A stretch of 25,378 bases of DNA from DAINRZ01 sp964634885 (lineage in GTDB: Bacteria; Bacteroidota; Ignavibacteria; Kapaibacteriales; UBA2268): NCBI GenBank assembly GCA_964634885.1, contig CAZWLN010000062.1:1-25378 (forward strand), read 5' to 3'. The translations under genes and the position numbers were made by a program. A model generated the notes under the pieces. The model made no database searches and was not told the origin of the DNA. It was given only the letters and a program-made list of their open reading frames with translations. Below are positions 1-7,823 of the stretch, piece by piece (within the stretch, counting starts at the first letter, position 1; every line of letters starts with the position of its first letter).

Positions 1-4
1 ACGA

Positions 5-101
5 ATGACGAATGAAAAATGAAGAGCCGAGCGGAGCGAGACCGGCGTAGCCAATGACGAATGAAAAATGAAGAGCCGGGTAAGCGAGACCGGCGTAGCC
101 T
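5..101. repeat. Two tandem copies of a ~49-bp GC-rich repeat
   Basis: Two head-to-tail units (5-53 and 54-101) share the segments ATGACGAATGAAAAATGAAG and GCGAGACCGGCGTAGCC, with a short variable middle. The flanks are built of the heptamer ACGAATG. A diverged copy in the opposite orientation ends the window at 25346-25378. No reading frame of interest crosses it. This is probably a dispersed intergenic repeat; its function is unknown. Confidence 0.7.
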
Positions 102-150
102 ATTACGAATGAACGATGACCTGAATTTTTACGCTTTTAAATAATTCCCC

Positions 151-570
151 TTTCCGAGCTTTGCGCCTTTGCGAGAGATAATTCTTCTTCTCTCTTCCTT
201 TGCGAGCTTTGCTCCTCTGCGAGAGATAATTCTTCCCCTCTTCCTTTGCGGGCTTTGCGCCTATTAACATGTCACCCCGCCAGGGCTATAAAGACGAGCA
301 CATTATTCATTTATACTCTTCCTTTGCGGGCTTTGCGCCTCTGCGTGAGATAATTCTTCCCTCATCTTTCTTTGCGGGCTTTACGCCTATTAATATGTCG
401 CCCCTCTGGGGCTAATAATATAATTCTCTTGTCTGAACCTTGATTTTGTGATTTATGTGATAAAGATGATTTTTCCCTCCTCTTCCTTTGCGAGCTTTGC
501 GCCTCTGCGAGAGATAATTCTTCCACTCTTCCTTTGCGGGCTTTGCGCCTTTGCGAGAGATAATTCTTCT
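151..570. repeat. Cluster of seven CTTTGCG-type short repeats
   Basis: Seven copies of a ~40-bp unit lie at about 151-188, 194-235, 240-289, 318-360, 365-415, 481-524 and 526-569. The core is CCTTTGCGGGCTTTGCGCCT. Five copies continue with CTGCGAGAGATAATTCTTC or a close variant. Two copies (240-289 and 365-415) instead continue with CTATTAAYATGTC and a small palindrome around CCCC-GGGG. Position 422-470 carries an unrelated AT-rich repeat-like piece. The frames over this stretch are low-complexity and I regard none as a gene. A partial copy of the second type recurs at 22408-22427. Confidence 0.75.
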
Positions 571-594
571 TTTCTGTCATCTGTACGTTAAGAC

Positions 595-630
595 AAAAAG
601 CCCTTGCAACTTCTTATATTACAAGGGCTT
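595..630 (-). terminator. Rho-independent terminator of the tRNA-Ser gene
   Basis: A perfect 9-bp stem (AAGCCCTTG at 599-607 with CAAGGGCTT at 622-630) encloses a 14-nt loop. Read on the minus strand it is followed by a T-rich run. It lies 15 nt past the 3' end of the tRNA on the same strand, so it should end that transcript. Confidence 0.8.
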
Positions 631-644
631 CACTCTCATATCCG

Positions 645-732
645 CGGAGAAGGAGGGATTCGAACCCTCGGAACCCGAAACGGGCTCAACGGTTTTCGAG
701 ACCGCCCCATTCAACCACTCTGGCACCTCTCC
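645..732 (-). tRNA. tRNA-Ser (anticodon CGA)
   Basis: An 88-nt type II tRNA on the minus strand. The acceptor stem is GGAGAGG (732-726) with CTTCTCC (652-646), and the discriminator is G73 at 645. The anticodon stem encloses the loop CTCGAAA, giving anticodon CGA, which reads UCG. The long variable arm, the T-loop GGTTCGAATCC and the G73 discriminator are all as expected for serine. The 3' CCA is not encoded. It sits downstream of rsgA on the same strand and has its own terminator. Confidence 0.96.
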
Positions 733-747
733 GACTTTTACAGATTA

Positions 748-783
748 CAAAATTAACACTTTTTACGGAATTTATAAAAACAA
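748..783 (-). promoter_or_regulatory. Possible Bacteroidota-type promoter for tRNA-Ser
   Basis: On the minus strand TAATTTTG (755-748) matches the TAnnTTTG -7 element of the Bacteroidota primary sigma factor and lies 15 bp upstream of the tRNA 5' end. A TTG (783-781) stands 25 bp further up, longer than the usual 19-21 bp spacer. This is suggestive only; the AT-rich background makes chance matches likely. Confidence 0.3.
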
Positions 784-1824
784 TTATTCCAGGCTCTCAT
801 ACATATTAACATAACTGACATATCTTTCGGGGTCAAGCCTTCCGTCTTCCACAGCTTCCTTGACGGCACAGCCGGGTTCGTGCGTATGCGTGCAGGGCAT
901 ATACCTGCACTTCTCGTAATACGGATCAAAGTCATGGAAGTAGAGCGCCAGTTCTGCCTTATTCATCCTGCTGAGGCCGAATTCGCGTATGCCTGGTGTA
1001 TCGACCACACATCCTCCCCCTTCGAGTTTAAGCATTCGAACATAGCTTGTGGTATGTTTCCCCTTACCTGTACTGTCGCTAACCTCGCCGATGCTTTGTA
1101 TCTCCTCGCCCAGCAGCTTATTGATTATGGTGGATTTACCGACACCCGAAGGGCCTGACAGAACAGTCATTCCTCCTGCCAGATAGTCCCGGAGCTTGTC
1201 GATTCCCTTGTTTTTAACTGCACAGGCATAGAACACCTTAATTCCGAGCTGAGTATATACCTTCATGTCCTCTTCGATGAACTTTTTGTCCATCAGATCC
1301 ATTTTATTTATGCACAGGGCGATGTTCATCTCCCCCTGCTCAGCCGAAACAATAAACCTGTCAATCAGCCTCTTATTGTAAAAAGGGTCTGCTGCCGACA
1401 TCAGTATCAGCAGGTTCTCACAATTGGCTGCGACGACATGCTCACCGTAAACATAGACAGCTTTCCGGGAGAGGATCGTTGTCCTCGGTTCGACCATTAC
1501 TATGGAACCGGTTTCTTCCCCGTCTTCAGAACTTTTTGAAAGTGTAAACCGTACATTGTCGCCGACAGCAAGCAAGGATGTGATGTCGTTGCCGGAAATA
1601 ATTGTACCGGCAGTGATGCAGTCAACAAGTGAGCCATCCGCTTTGTTTTCAACGACATACGCTTTTCCCATGGCAGCAACAACTGTCCCGTACATGGCGT
1701 CAGGCGGTACATTACCCTCCTTTTTTATCAATATCCTTTTCGGCGTCCTCTTGTATTTCGAGTCAAGCCGGGCTGCTTCCTTCCGGGTGAACCTCAGCTC
1801 GACTTCCCTGTTGAAACCGTTCAT
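784..1824 (-). CDS. rsgA: Small ribosomal subunit biogenesis GTPase RsgA
   Basis: RsgA (YjeQ) is a circularly permuted GTPase that acts late in 30S subunit maturation, binding the 16S decoding region and releasing RbfA. The 346-aa product has the family's three parts. An OB-fold region covers roughly residues 40-115. The permuted GTPase follows, with G4 NKMD (173-176) ahead of the P-loop GPSGVGKS (224-231), then the switch GKGKHTT (253-259) and DTPG (275-278). The C-terminal zinc domain has the C-x4-C-x-H-x5-C ligands C306, C311, H313 and C319. The start is ATG with no clear Shine-Dalgarno. The N-terminal 35 residues are basic. It is divergent from recJ and followed on the same strand by tRNA-Ser. 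The identification is firm; only the exact start is open. Confidence 0.96.
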   Translation of the reverse strand: MNGFNREVELRFTRKEAARLDSKYKRTPKRILIKKEGNVPPDAMYGTVVAAMGKAYVVENKADGSLVDCITAGTIISGNDITSLLAVGDNVRFTLSKSSEDGEETGSIVMVEPRTTILSRKAVYVYGEHVVAANCENLLILMSAADPFYNKRLIDRFIVSAEQGEMNIALCINKMDLMDKKFIEEDMKVYTQLGIKVFYACAVKNKGIDKLRDYLAGGMTVLSGPSGVGKSTIINKLLGEEIQSIGEVSDSTGKGKHTTSYVRMLKLEGGGCVVDTPGIREFGLSRMNKAELALYFHDFDPYYEKCRYMPCTHTHEPGCAVKEAVEDGRLDPERYVSYVNMYESLE

Positions 1825-1881
1825 TCAAAATTTTTAAAATGTTTGTAAAATTTTATGTAAAAGTATGAAAAAAAATTTATG

Positions 1882-1901
1882 GTGTGAAATTATTTTCACA
1901 C
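1882..1901. promoter_or_regulatory. Inverted repeat in the rsgA-recJ divergent region
   Basis: GTGTGAAA (1882-1889) and TTTCACAC (1894-1901) form a perfect 8-bp inverted repeat with a 4-bp centre, followed by TTTT. It lies in the 145-bp divergent spacer, just upstream of the likely recJ promoter. It could be a dimeric repressor site or a short hairpin; nothing in the sequence names the regulator. Confidence 0.4.
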
Positions 1902-1907
1902 TTTTAA

Positions 1908-1938
1908 TTGTATCTGACATAAAGTTTTCATATTTTTG
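1908..1938 (+). promoter_or_regulatory. Bacteroidota-type promoter for recJ
   Basis: TTG at 1908-1910 and TATTTTTG at 1931-1938 are separated by 20 bp. They fit the -33 TTTG / -7 TAnnTTTG pattern known for Bacteroidota. Transcription would start a few bases downstream, leaving a leader of about 25 nt before the TTG start at 1970. Predicted by eye only. Confidence 0.45.
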
Positions 1939-1969
1939 CATCAATTAATAAATTAACTGAGTTGATAAG

Positions 1970-3691
1970 TTGAAATATCGGTGGAAGTTTAGGCAAAAAC
2001 CCGATGAAAAAGTTATCCAAAAATTAGCGAGTACATTAAAAATACCGAGAAGCCTGGCAAAGATACTGGTGGTTCGGGGATTGACAGAAAAGAGTGAGGT
2101 TGATAAGTTCTTTCAACCGGCGATGGACGACATACATGATCCATTTCTGATGGACGGCATGGAGGCGGCTGTAGAAAAGGTATTAGCGACGGTAAAGAAA
2201 AAAGAGCTTATTTGGATACACGGGGACTATGATGTTGACGGTACGGCAAGTACCGCCATGATATACGAATTTATCCGCGAAATAGGCGGAGAAGTCATCT
2301 ATTACATACCTGACAGGTTCCATGAAGGCTATGGGCTGTCAAAGGTTAGTATTGACAAAGCTATTGCTCACAACGCGAAATTACTGATTTCCGTCGATGT
2401 GGGCATAACTTCTTTTGAGCCATTGGCTTATGCCAGGGAAAAAGGCTTGTTTTCCATTGTTTGCGACCACCACGAACCGGGCGACACACTCCCCGACGCA
2501 AACATTATACTTGACCCGCTCAAATCGAGCTGCAGCTATCCCTTCAAACACCTTTCTGCGTGTGGTGTTACCTTCAAATTGGTACAGGCAATCTCTAAGG
2601 CACTCGGCTACGAGGAGAAATCACATAAATACCTCGATTTGGTGGCAGTTGCTTCTGCCGCCGACATGGTTCCGCTCATCGGCGAGAACAGGACTCTCGC
2701 CCACCTTGGCTTGAAGCTGCTAAACGCAAGCCCAAGGCCCGGCTTCAAAGGGCTGATGTACTGCACTGGGCTGAAACACGGCACCATTTCCACTTCCAGC
2801 ATCGTCTATTCACTTGCCCCTCTCATCAACGCTGCCGGAAGGCTCGGAGACGCCTCCCGCTCCGTCGAGATGATGATTCAACGGGATGAGGTCGAAGCTT
2901 TCCGTATTGCCCAGAAACTTGAGCACGAAAACCGCCGCAGGCGCGCCTTCGACGAGCAGACATTCGAAGAAGCGGCTCCCATGGCTGAGAAGATGCTGAA
3001 AGAAAGCTCTTACAAATCCCTCGTCATTCACAAAGCTGACTGGCACGCCGGTGTCATCGGCATCGTAGCCTCCCGTCTCGTGGACAGGTTCAACCTGCCC
3101 ACCGTACTTTTGACAACGATTGACAATACGGCTAAAGGCTCTGCCAGAAGCATCAATTCTTTCGATATACATAATGCACTGAAGTCATGTTCGGAATACC
3201 TCATAGAGTTTGGCGGCCATAAACACGCTGCCGGCCTGTCGATGATGGAAGATAAAATTCCGGCTTTCAGGGAATCATTCAATGAGATAGCCCAACACGC
3301 CATCACCAATGAAATGCTTGTGCCGGAGATCATCATCGACTCAGAATTGAAACTCAATGAGCTGTCTCCTAATTTCATGCATATCCTTGGTAAATTTGCC
3401 CCTTACGGCTTCGAGAACAACAAACCGATGTTCTATTCCCGTGGAGTTGTGTCATCCAACGGCATTAAGATCGTCGGGAGCAACCACCTGAAATTCAGGG
3501 CTTACCAGCACCACTTTGTAATCGACGCCATCGGTTACAACCTGGCTGACAAAATTGACCTCTGTACCGACGGCAAACCGTTTTCGATTGTTTACAACCT
3601 GGAAGAGACAAATTTCAACGGTTACAACACTATCCAGTTAAAAATCAAAGACATCAGGCCCGACTGCGACCCTGACGAAGAATTCGATTAA
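1970..3691 (+). CDS. recJ: Single-stranded-DNA-specific 5'-3' exonuclease RecJ
   Basis: RecJ degrades ssDNA 5' to 3' in recombination and mismatch/base-excision repair, using two metal ions held by the DHH domain. At 573 aa it has the usual length (about 577 in E. coli). Visible motifs are GDYDVDG (85-91), SVDVGI (141-146), DHH (166-168), INAAGRLGDA (286-295), HAGVIGIVASRL (359-370) and the DHHA1 signature GGHKHAAG (415-422), followed by a C-terminal OB-like region. The start is TTG: a stop codon lies 9 nt upstream in frame and the next Met is residue 52, so TTG is the only workable start. The next gene begins 12 nt downstream and is probably co-transcribed. Confidence 0.96.
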   Translation: MKYRWKFRQKPDEKVIQKLASTLKIPRSLAKILVVRGLTEKSEVDKFFQPAMDDIHDPFLMDGMEAAVEKVLATVKKKELIWIHGDYDVDGTASTAMIYEFIREIGGEVIYYIPDRFHEGYGLSKVSIDKAIAHNAKLLISVDVGITSFEPLAYAREKGLFSIVCDHHEPGDTLPDANIILDPLKSSCSYPFKHLSACGVTFKLVQAISKALGYEEKSHKYLDLVAVASAADMVPLIGENRTLAHLGLKLLNASPRPGFKGLMYCTGLKHGTISTSSIVYSLAPLINAAGRLGDASRSVEMMIQRDEVEAFRIAQKLEHENRRRRAFDEQTFEEAAPMAEKMLKESSYKSLVIHKADWHAGVIGIVASRLVDRFNLPTVLLTTIDNTAKGSARSINSFDIHNALKSCSEYLIEFGGHKHAAGLSMMEDKIPAFRESFNEIAQHAITNEMLVPEIIIDSELKLNELSPNFMHILGKFAPYGFENNKPMFYSRGVVSSNGIKIVGSNHLKFRAYQHHFVIDAIGYNLADKIDLCTDGKPFSIVYNLEETNFNGYNTIQLKIKDIRPDCDPDEEFD

Positions 3692-3703
3692 CGCCTTTGA
3701 GAG

Positions 3704-6700
3704 ATGATCAGCCTTACAGATGCGGAATATTTTTACGACGGTATTTTCGCCGTCTATCAAAACGAGGACTTCAGTTACAGGAAAAAGTTCCTTAAACTCT
3801 ATGAGATACTAAGGGAGTTTCTCGACCTGCTCCTCATCAACGACAGCCAATACTTCTCCGGCTACTATGCCATGCTCATCTATATCATAGATAAATACAG
3901 GATCGGCGACAGCGCTGCCTCCCCAGTGCTGAAACTCAGGGCTTTTGCTGCCGCCGTACAGCGCGACAGGAGTAAAACTCCTACCCAGGCGAATATAAAT
4001 TTTGCTGTCAGGTCATTAACCGCATTCATCGATTGCTTCACGGAACCCGATTACCACCAGTTCGAACTGACGGAGAAATTAGGGAAATACCGGGAACTGA
4101 TCTCCGGAAGAAAATATGCACTACCCGAATACCAGGCCAAAGAACAGGAATTGTTTGATTTTACACGAATTAACTGCATAAGCAAAGAAGTCCTTACCAT
4201 CGGCGACAGGGAGGTAAAAGCCCTGCTATTCGAGGACCACGAAGGCAACAGGGCTTATTTGTACTTGGACAGGCAATGGGAAGATTCCTTTTCTTACATC
4301 AGGGCCGGGTGCATATTGAACCTGTTCGCTCTTGCCCGGAATACTGACGATGGATACCTTCAATCTTACTCCCTTACAGAACGCAGCTATATCATCTTCG
4401 AACCGGATTACTTAGTGGATATTACCGACATAGCCGAGTGCTTCAACCACAGCGGAGCCAATAAATATGCTCACCTCCTGCAGAAATACGAGTTCCAGGG
4501 AGTGAAATACCAGATGATGAAGGGCAATGTAATCAATTCATACCTCGACCAGTTGGTCGATAATCCCGACATCGGCCTCGACGACGCCTATGAAACAGCC
4601 ATACGCCTGAAACCCATTGCCTTGTTCGCACTTGCGGCGCGTTACCCCGAAGAATCGAAAATTCTTAAAGAAGAGACTGTCAGGCATTTCCATAATATCA
4701 GGAATAAATTAGCCGAGTTGCAATGCAGTAACATCCTGATCGAACCCTCATTCATCTCCCCTGCTTACGGCTTGCAGGGAAGGCTCGACCTGATGATGGA
4801 ATTCGACGAGCCGGACGCAAAAAGCGTAATTGAATTGAAATCGGGAAACCCGCCCGATACCGATTACTCAATAGTTACCGGAGATAATGTACGCATCAGG
4901 ACGGGAGTGTGGAACAATCACTCGGCCCAGACAACCGGCTACAACCTGCTTCTCGACTCGGTCTATCCCCGCCGCAGCGGCAGCTCCGGCATACTTTACT
5001 CCGCCCTCGACTACGAGAACCTGAGGAACCAGCCCAATGTACATGCGAACAAACTGGAATTCATCAGGATTCGCAACTGGATAGCCGCAATTGACTATGC
5101 TCTCAGCAACGATGCCGGTACGATGGTCAGGTTCATGTTCAGGGACAACCCGTCAGCCTGCCTCCCGCCTTTTAAACTGGATTTCCTCCGGCGTTTCCAG
5201 GCAGATTACCAACGTATGGACGCCCTTACAAGGGACTACTTCGAAGCGTACTCTACATTCATCGCTAGAGAGATGAGGACAGCGAGGACAGGTGAAAGCA
5301 GCAACCCGGGGAACTGCGGCCAGTCCGGCTTGTGGATTCTCTCAAGGGAAGAAAAAGAAGACAGTTACAACACAGTCTATAACCTGACGGTCGATTACGA
5401 GAACTCGGACTTCGTCAGCTATCATATCGATTTCATCAGGGACGGCAGCCTCTCTCCTATTACCACCATCCGTAAGGGCGACATCGTAATACTTTACCCC
5501 CAGGCCGACGGTTACAATATATTCGGTGAGCAGATCAACAAGGGCTATGTAAAGGAAATCTCCAACGAAACAATCAGGATTTCCCTGAGGAACAAGCAAA
5601 CCGGAGAGCTTTTCTTCCGTAGCTACGAACAATGGACAATCGAGCTGGACAGCAGCGACTCCATTCTGAAAAAGCTGCTTCCCCCTCTCTGGCAATTCTG
5701 CCGGAGCACAGCCACGCCCGCAGCCCTGGGCCTGAAACCGCCGCGTTCGGGAGAACTCCCCGCCTGGCATGACGACAGGCTCAACGAACGGAAAAACCGG
5801 ATACTCAACGAGGCGCTTGCAGCAAAAGACTACTACATCATACAGGGGCCTCCGGGTACAGGCAAGACTTCCCGTATGCTCAGAAGCTTAGTCGAAACCC
5901 TCTACAGGAATACCAACGAAAGAATTCTCGTGGCTGCCTACACAAACAGGGCTGTCGATGAGATATGTTCCAGGCTCAAGGAGATTACTCCTGCCGTTGA
6001 ATTTTACAAGCTTGGCTCTAAGGACACCTCCGAACACGCCGACTGCCTGATTGCAACAATGGTAGAAAAAGAATCGCCCAGGAAAGTGTACAAGAAAGTC
6101 AGGAACGCAAGGATCATCGTTTCTACGGTAGCATCCATCATCTACAATCCCGAGATATTCGAGATCATCAGCTTCGATACGGCCATCGTCGATGAAGCTT
6201 CGCAGATACTGGAACCTTACATGCTGCCGATCATTAACAACGTGGACAGGTTCATCCTCATCGGCGACGAGAAGCAGTTACCGGCAATCGTTACCCAGGA
6301 CAGCCGATTTCTCCCGGCAGGCAGGCCCTCGCTCGAGGAGATTGGGCTTACCAGGCTGGACAATTCCCTGTTTGAAAGGCTGCTATCCTGCTCAAGGTCG
6401 GCAGGCTGGCCCAACTGCTCCGCCATGCTCGAAGACCAGGCGCGTATGCACTTCGACATCCAGGAACTGGCGAACAGCCTGTTCTATGAAGGCAGGCTGA
6501 GAATGCTCGACGGAGAACAACAGAATTCGGACCTGCTGAAGTTCAGCCCTGACTCCGGCAACGAGTTGGAAAAGGCCCTCTCCCGTTCCCGCATTGTCTT
6601 CTTTGACAGTTCCGGGACAGCAGACTGCAACAGTTTTAAGCATAACCCCGTCGAAGCGGCCCTTGCAGCAGAGCTTGCACAGATGATACACACCAAAGCA

Positions 6701-7084
6701 GGGCCGGACTTCAACGACAGGACAGTGGGAATCATTGCCCCGTTCAGGGCGCAGTGTGCCGAGATCAGGAGCCTGCTGCCCAAGGAGTTGAAAGAGGCGG
6801 TTACCGTTGACACCATCGAACGCTACCAAGGCTCCGAAAGGGATACCATCATCGTCAGTTTTGCCGTCAACCGGCCTTACGAACTGAGAACCGTCTCCTC
6901 CCCCGTTAACCTGAACGGGACTGAAGTGGACAGGAAACTCAACGTAGCAATCACCAGGGCAAAAAAGCGCCTTCTGATGATTGGCAACGCCGCTGTCCTC
7001 TCACAGTCTCCCGTGTACCGGAAAATGATTGAATACATCCGTGAGAATGGAGGTTTTGTCGGATTGGAGGAAATCCGGGTATAA
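3704..7084 (+). CDS. Dna2-like fused PD-(D/E)XK nuclease and SF1B helicase
   Basis: A 1126-aa protein with two enzymatic parts. Residues 335-415 look like a Cas4/Dna2-type PD-(D/E)XK nuclease: GRLDLM (359-364, D362), IELKSG (376-381, E377 and K379) and a Q-x3-Y motif (Q409, Y413). Residues 700-1100 are a UPF1/Dna2-type helicase with Walker A GPPGTGKT (715-722), DEAS (830-833), GDEKQLPA (854-861), QARMHFDI (912-919), VDTIERYQGSERD (1035-1047) and VAITRAKKRL (1081-1090). Residues 560-650 look like a beta-barrel linker. I do not see the C-x2-C-x5-C that binds the Fe-S cluster in eukaryotic Dna2 and many Cas4 proteins. A GAGAG ribosome site precedes the ATG. The 12-nt gap after recJ suggests an operon and joint work in DNA end resection or flap processing (inference). 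The first ~330 residues are of unknown role. Confidence 0.88.
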   Translation: MISLTDAEYFYDGIFAVYQNEDFSYRKKFLKLYEILREFLDLLLINDSQYFSGYYAMLIYIIDKYRIGDSAASPVLKLRAFAAAVQRDRSKTPTQANINFAVRSLTAFIDCFTEPDYHQFELTEKLGKYRELISGRKYALPEYQAKEQELFDFTRINCISKEVLTIGDREVKALLFEDHEGNRAYLYLDRQWEDSFSYIRAGCILNLFALARNTDDGYLQSYSLTERSYIIFEPDYLVDITDIAECFNHSGANKYAHLLQKYEFQGVKYQMMKGNVINSYLDQLVDNPDIGLDDAYETAIRLKPIALFALAARYPEESKILKEETVRHFHNIRNKLAELQCSNILIEPSFISPAYGLQGRLDLMMEFDEPDAKSVIELKSGNPPDTDYSIVTGDNVRIRTGVWNNHSAQTTGYNLLLDSVYPRRSGSSGILYSALDYENLRNQPNVHANKLEFIRIRNWIAAIDYALSNDAGTMVRFMFRDNPSACLPPFKLDFLRRFQADYQRMDALTRDYFEAYSTFIAREMRTARTGESSNPGNCGQSGLWILSREEKEDSYNTVYNLTVDYENSDFVSYHIDFIRDGSLSPITTIRKGDIVILYPQADGYNIFGEQINKGYVKEISNETIRISLRNKQTGELFFRSYEQWTIELDSSDSILKKLLPPLWQFCRSTATPAALGLKPPRSGELPAWHDDRLNERKNRILNEALAAKDYYIIQGPPGTGKTSRMLRSLVETLYRNTNERILVAAYTNRAVDEICSRLKEITPAVEFYKLGSKDTSEHADCLIATMVEKESPRKVYKKVRNARIIVSTVASIIYNPEIFEIISFDTAIVDEASQILEPYMLPIINNVDRFILIGDEKQLPAIVTQDSRFLPAGRPSLEEIGLTRLDNSLFERLLSCSRSAGWPNCSAMLEDQARMHFDIQELANSLFYEGRLRMLDGEQQNSDLLKFSPDSGNELEKALSRSRIVFFDSSGTADCNSFKHNPVEAALAAELAQMIHTKAGPDFNDRTVGIIAPFRAQCAEIRSLLPKELKEAVTVDTIERYQGSERDTIIVSFAVNRPYELRTVSSPVNLNGTEVDRKLNVAITRAKKRLLMIGNAAVLSQSPVYRKMIEYIRENGGFVGLEEIRV

Positions 7085-7134
7085 GGTTCTTCGCTATTTG
7101 TAGTGGGTAGGTAGTGATTGAAAGGTAAATACAG

Positions 7135-7236
7135 CCACCCCATCCCGACCTTCGCCAAGGGGAATTATTCCCCAAGGGGAAGGGGCAAGAATAGGGACTC
7201 TTGAAGTCCTCCCCTTGGGGAGGATTTAGGTGGGGT
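7135..7236. repeat. Imperfect palindromic intergenic repeat (CCCCTTGGGGAGG type)
   Basis: Two arms read toward each other: the left begins CCACCCCATCC and contains CCAAGGGGAA; the right contains TCCTCCCCTTGGGGAGGA and ends AGGTGGGGT. Each arm contains a local CCCCTTGG/CCAAGGGG hairpin, and the arms pair loosely over ~100 bp. It lies about 50 bp past the helicase gene and could end or stabilise its transcript. This kind of element is common between genes in Bacteroidota. Confidence 0.65.
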
Positions 7237-7291
7237 AGAAGAACAACGAGCGACATATTTCCTGATGTAAAACTGTGGAATGCCGCACCAG

Positions 7292-7318
7292 TAAAGACGC
7301 AAGGCCTTGCGTCTCTAC
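7292..7318. repeat. Perfect 20-bp palindrome, AGACGCAAGG type
   Basis: Position 7295-7314 is a perfect palindrome: AGACGCAAGG followed by its complement CCTTGCGTCT, flanked by TA-rich ends. It interrupts a protein-like reading frame on the minus strand (see 7319-7411). It looks like a small mobile or REP-type element. Confidence 0.6.
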
Positions 7319-7411
7319 CATATCTATTGATATGACTGCCTTTTTACCGTCATCATTATCAATATAATGTTCCCCACACTGAATACCGATGAGCCGTTTA
7401 TAATCGGATAA
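7319..7411 (-). pseudogene. Possible fragment of an unidentified protein gene
   Basis: A minus-strand frame opens just after a stop at 7412-7414. It reads LSDYKRLIGIQCGEHYID, then NDDGKKAVISIDMV, before entering the AGACGCAAGG palindrome, where it loses protein-like character. The mix of residues looks like real coding sequence, but there is no start codon and I recognise no family. It may be the debris of a gene cut by the palindrome. Weak call. Confidence 0.22.
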
Positions 7412-7506
7412 TTACTTTCGTAAGGATTGAAAAGCGTATTCAAACAATATTTTTCTTTACAATGAGTATTAATCTAATGGAAATGTGAAATAATTGGGTT
7501 ACTCTG

Positions 7507-7584
7507 TTGACAAGGATTGATAAAATAGCGTTTAAAATATTGAGTGGCAGAAGTGATTCGAATATTGAGTTTCATGAACTGTAA
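7507..7584 (+). pseudogene. hicA: Truncated hicA toxin gene (N-terminal stub)
   Basis: A TTG-initiated frame reads (M)TRIDKIAFKILSGRSDSN, then IEFHEL and a stop at 7582-7584. This closely resembles the start of the HicA mRNA-interferase subfamily that begins MTRIDKIxxKILSGxSDxNI and continues into the helix before the GSHH catalytic segment. After the stop the frame goes on ELRKILK before running into the hicB start, as if the middle and catalytic His region had been deleted. At 25 residues it cannot be an active RNase. It lies directly upstream of hicB in the normal hicA-hicB order. The resemblance is from memory, not from a search. Confidence 0.6.
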
Positions 7585-7604
7585 GAATTAAGAAAATATT
7601 GAAA

Positions 7605-7814
7605 ATGTATAAATACGAGATCATAATTTTCTGGAGCGAGGAAGACAGCAGTTTCATCTCTGAAGTGCCTGAGCTTCCGGGTTGCATGGCCGACGGGAAA
7701 ACCTATTCCGAAGTTATTGACAATACAGAAATTACTATCCGGGAATGGATTGAAACAGCTAAAGAAACAGGCCGGGAAATTCCGGTGCCAAAGGGCAGGC
7801 TTGTTTATGCCTGA
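7605..7814 (+). CDS. hicB: HicB-like antitoxin (partner toxin broken)
   Basis: A 69-aa protein with the HicB RNase-H-like antitoxin fold. The start MYKYEIIIFWSEEDSSFISE, followed by VPELPGCMADGKTYSE and a helix with AIxxW-like spacing (ITIREWIETAK), is the family pattern. It is the short form, without the C-terminal HTH or ribbon-helix-helix DNA-binding domain. I chose ATG 7605 over an in-frame TTG at 7599 because it gives the normal MYKYxI beginning. Its usual partner HicA is only a stub upstream, so this antitoxin is an orphan here. It could act on another HicA elsewhere or simply be decaying. Confidence 0.85.
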   Translation: MYKYEIIIFWSEEDSSFISEVPELPGCMADGKTYSEVIDNTEITIREWIETAKETGREIPVPKGRLVYA

Positions 7815-7823
7815 TATTGTCAA

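Noticed and set aside
362..580. Minus-strand frame of 72 aa
   Set aside because: Low-complexity Lys/Arg-rich translation of the CTTTGCG repeats.
551..814. Plus-strand frame of 87 aa
   Set aside because: Antisense of the tRNA-Ser gene and its terminator.
5342..5770. Minus-strand 142-aa frame and other long antisense frames within the helicase and kinase genes
   Set aside because: Shadows of GC-leaning codon use on the real strand; no recognisable motifs.
6951..7256. Minus-strand frame of 101 aa with PHLNPPQGEDF-like start
   Set aside because: It is a translation of the palindromic CCCCTTGGGG repeat plus the antisense of the helicase gene; such frames are a known artefact of this repeat.
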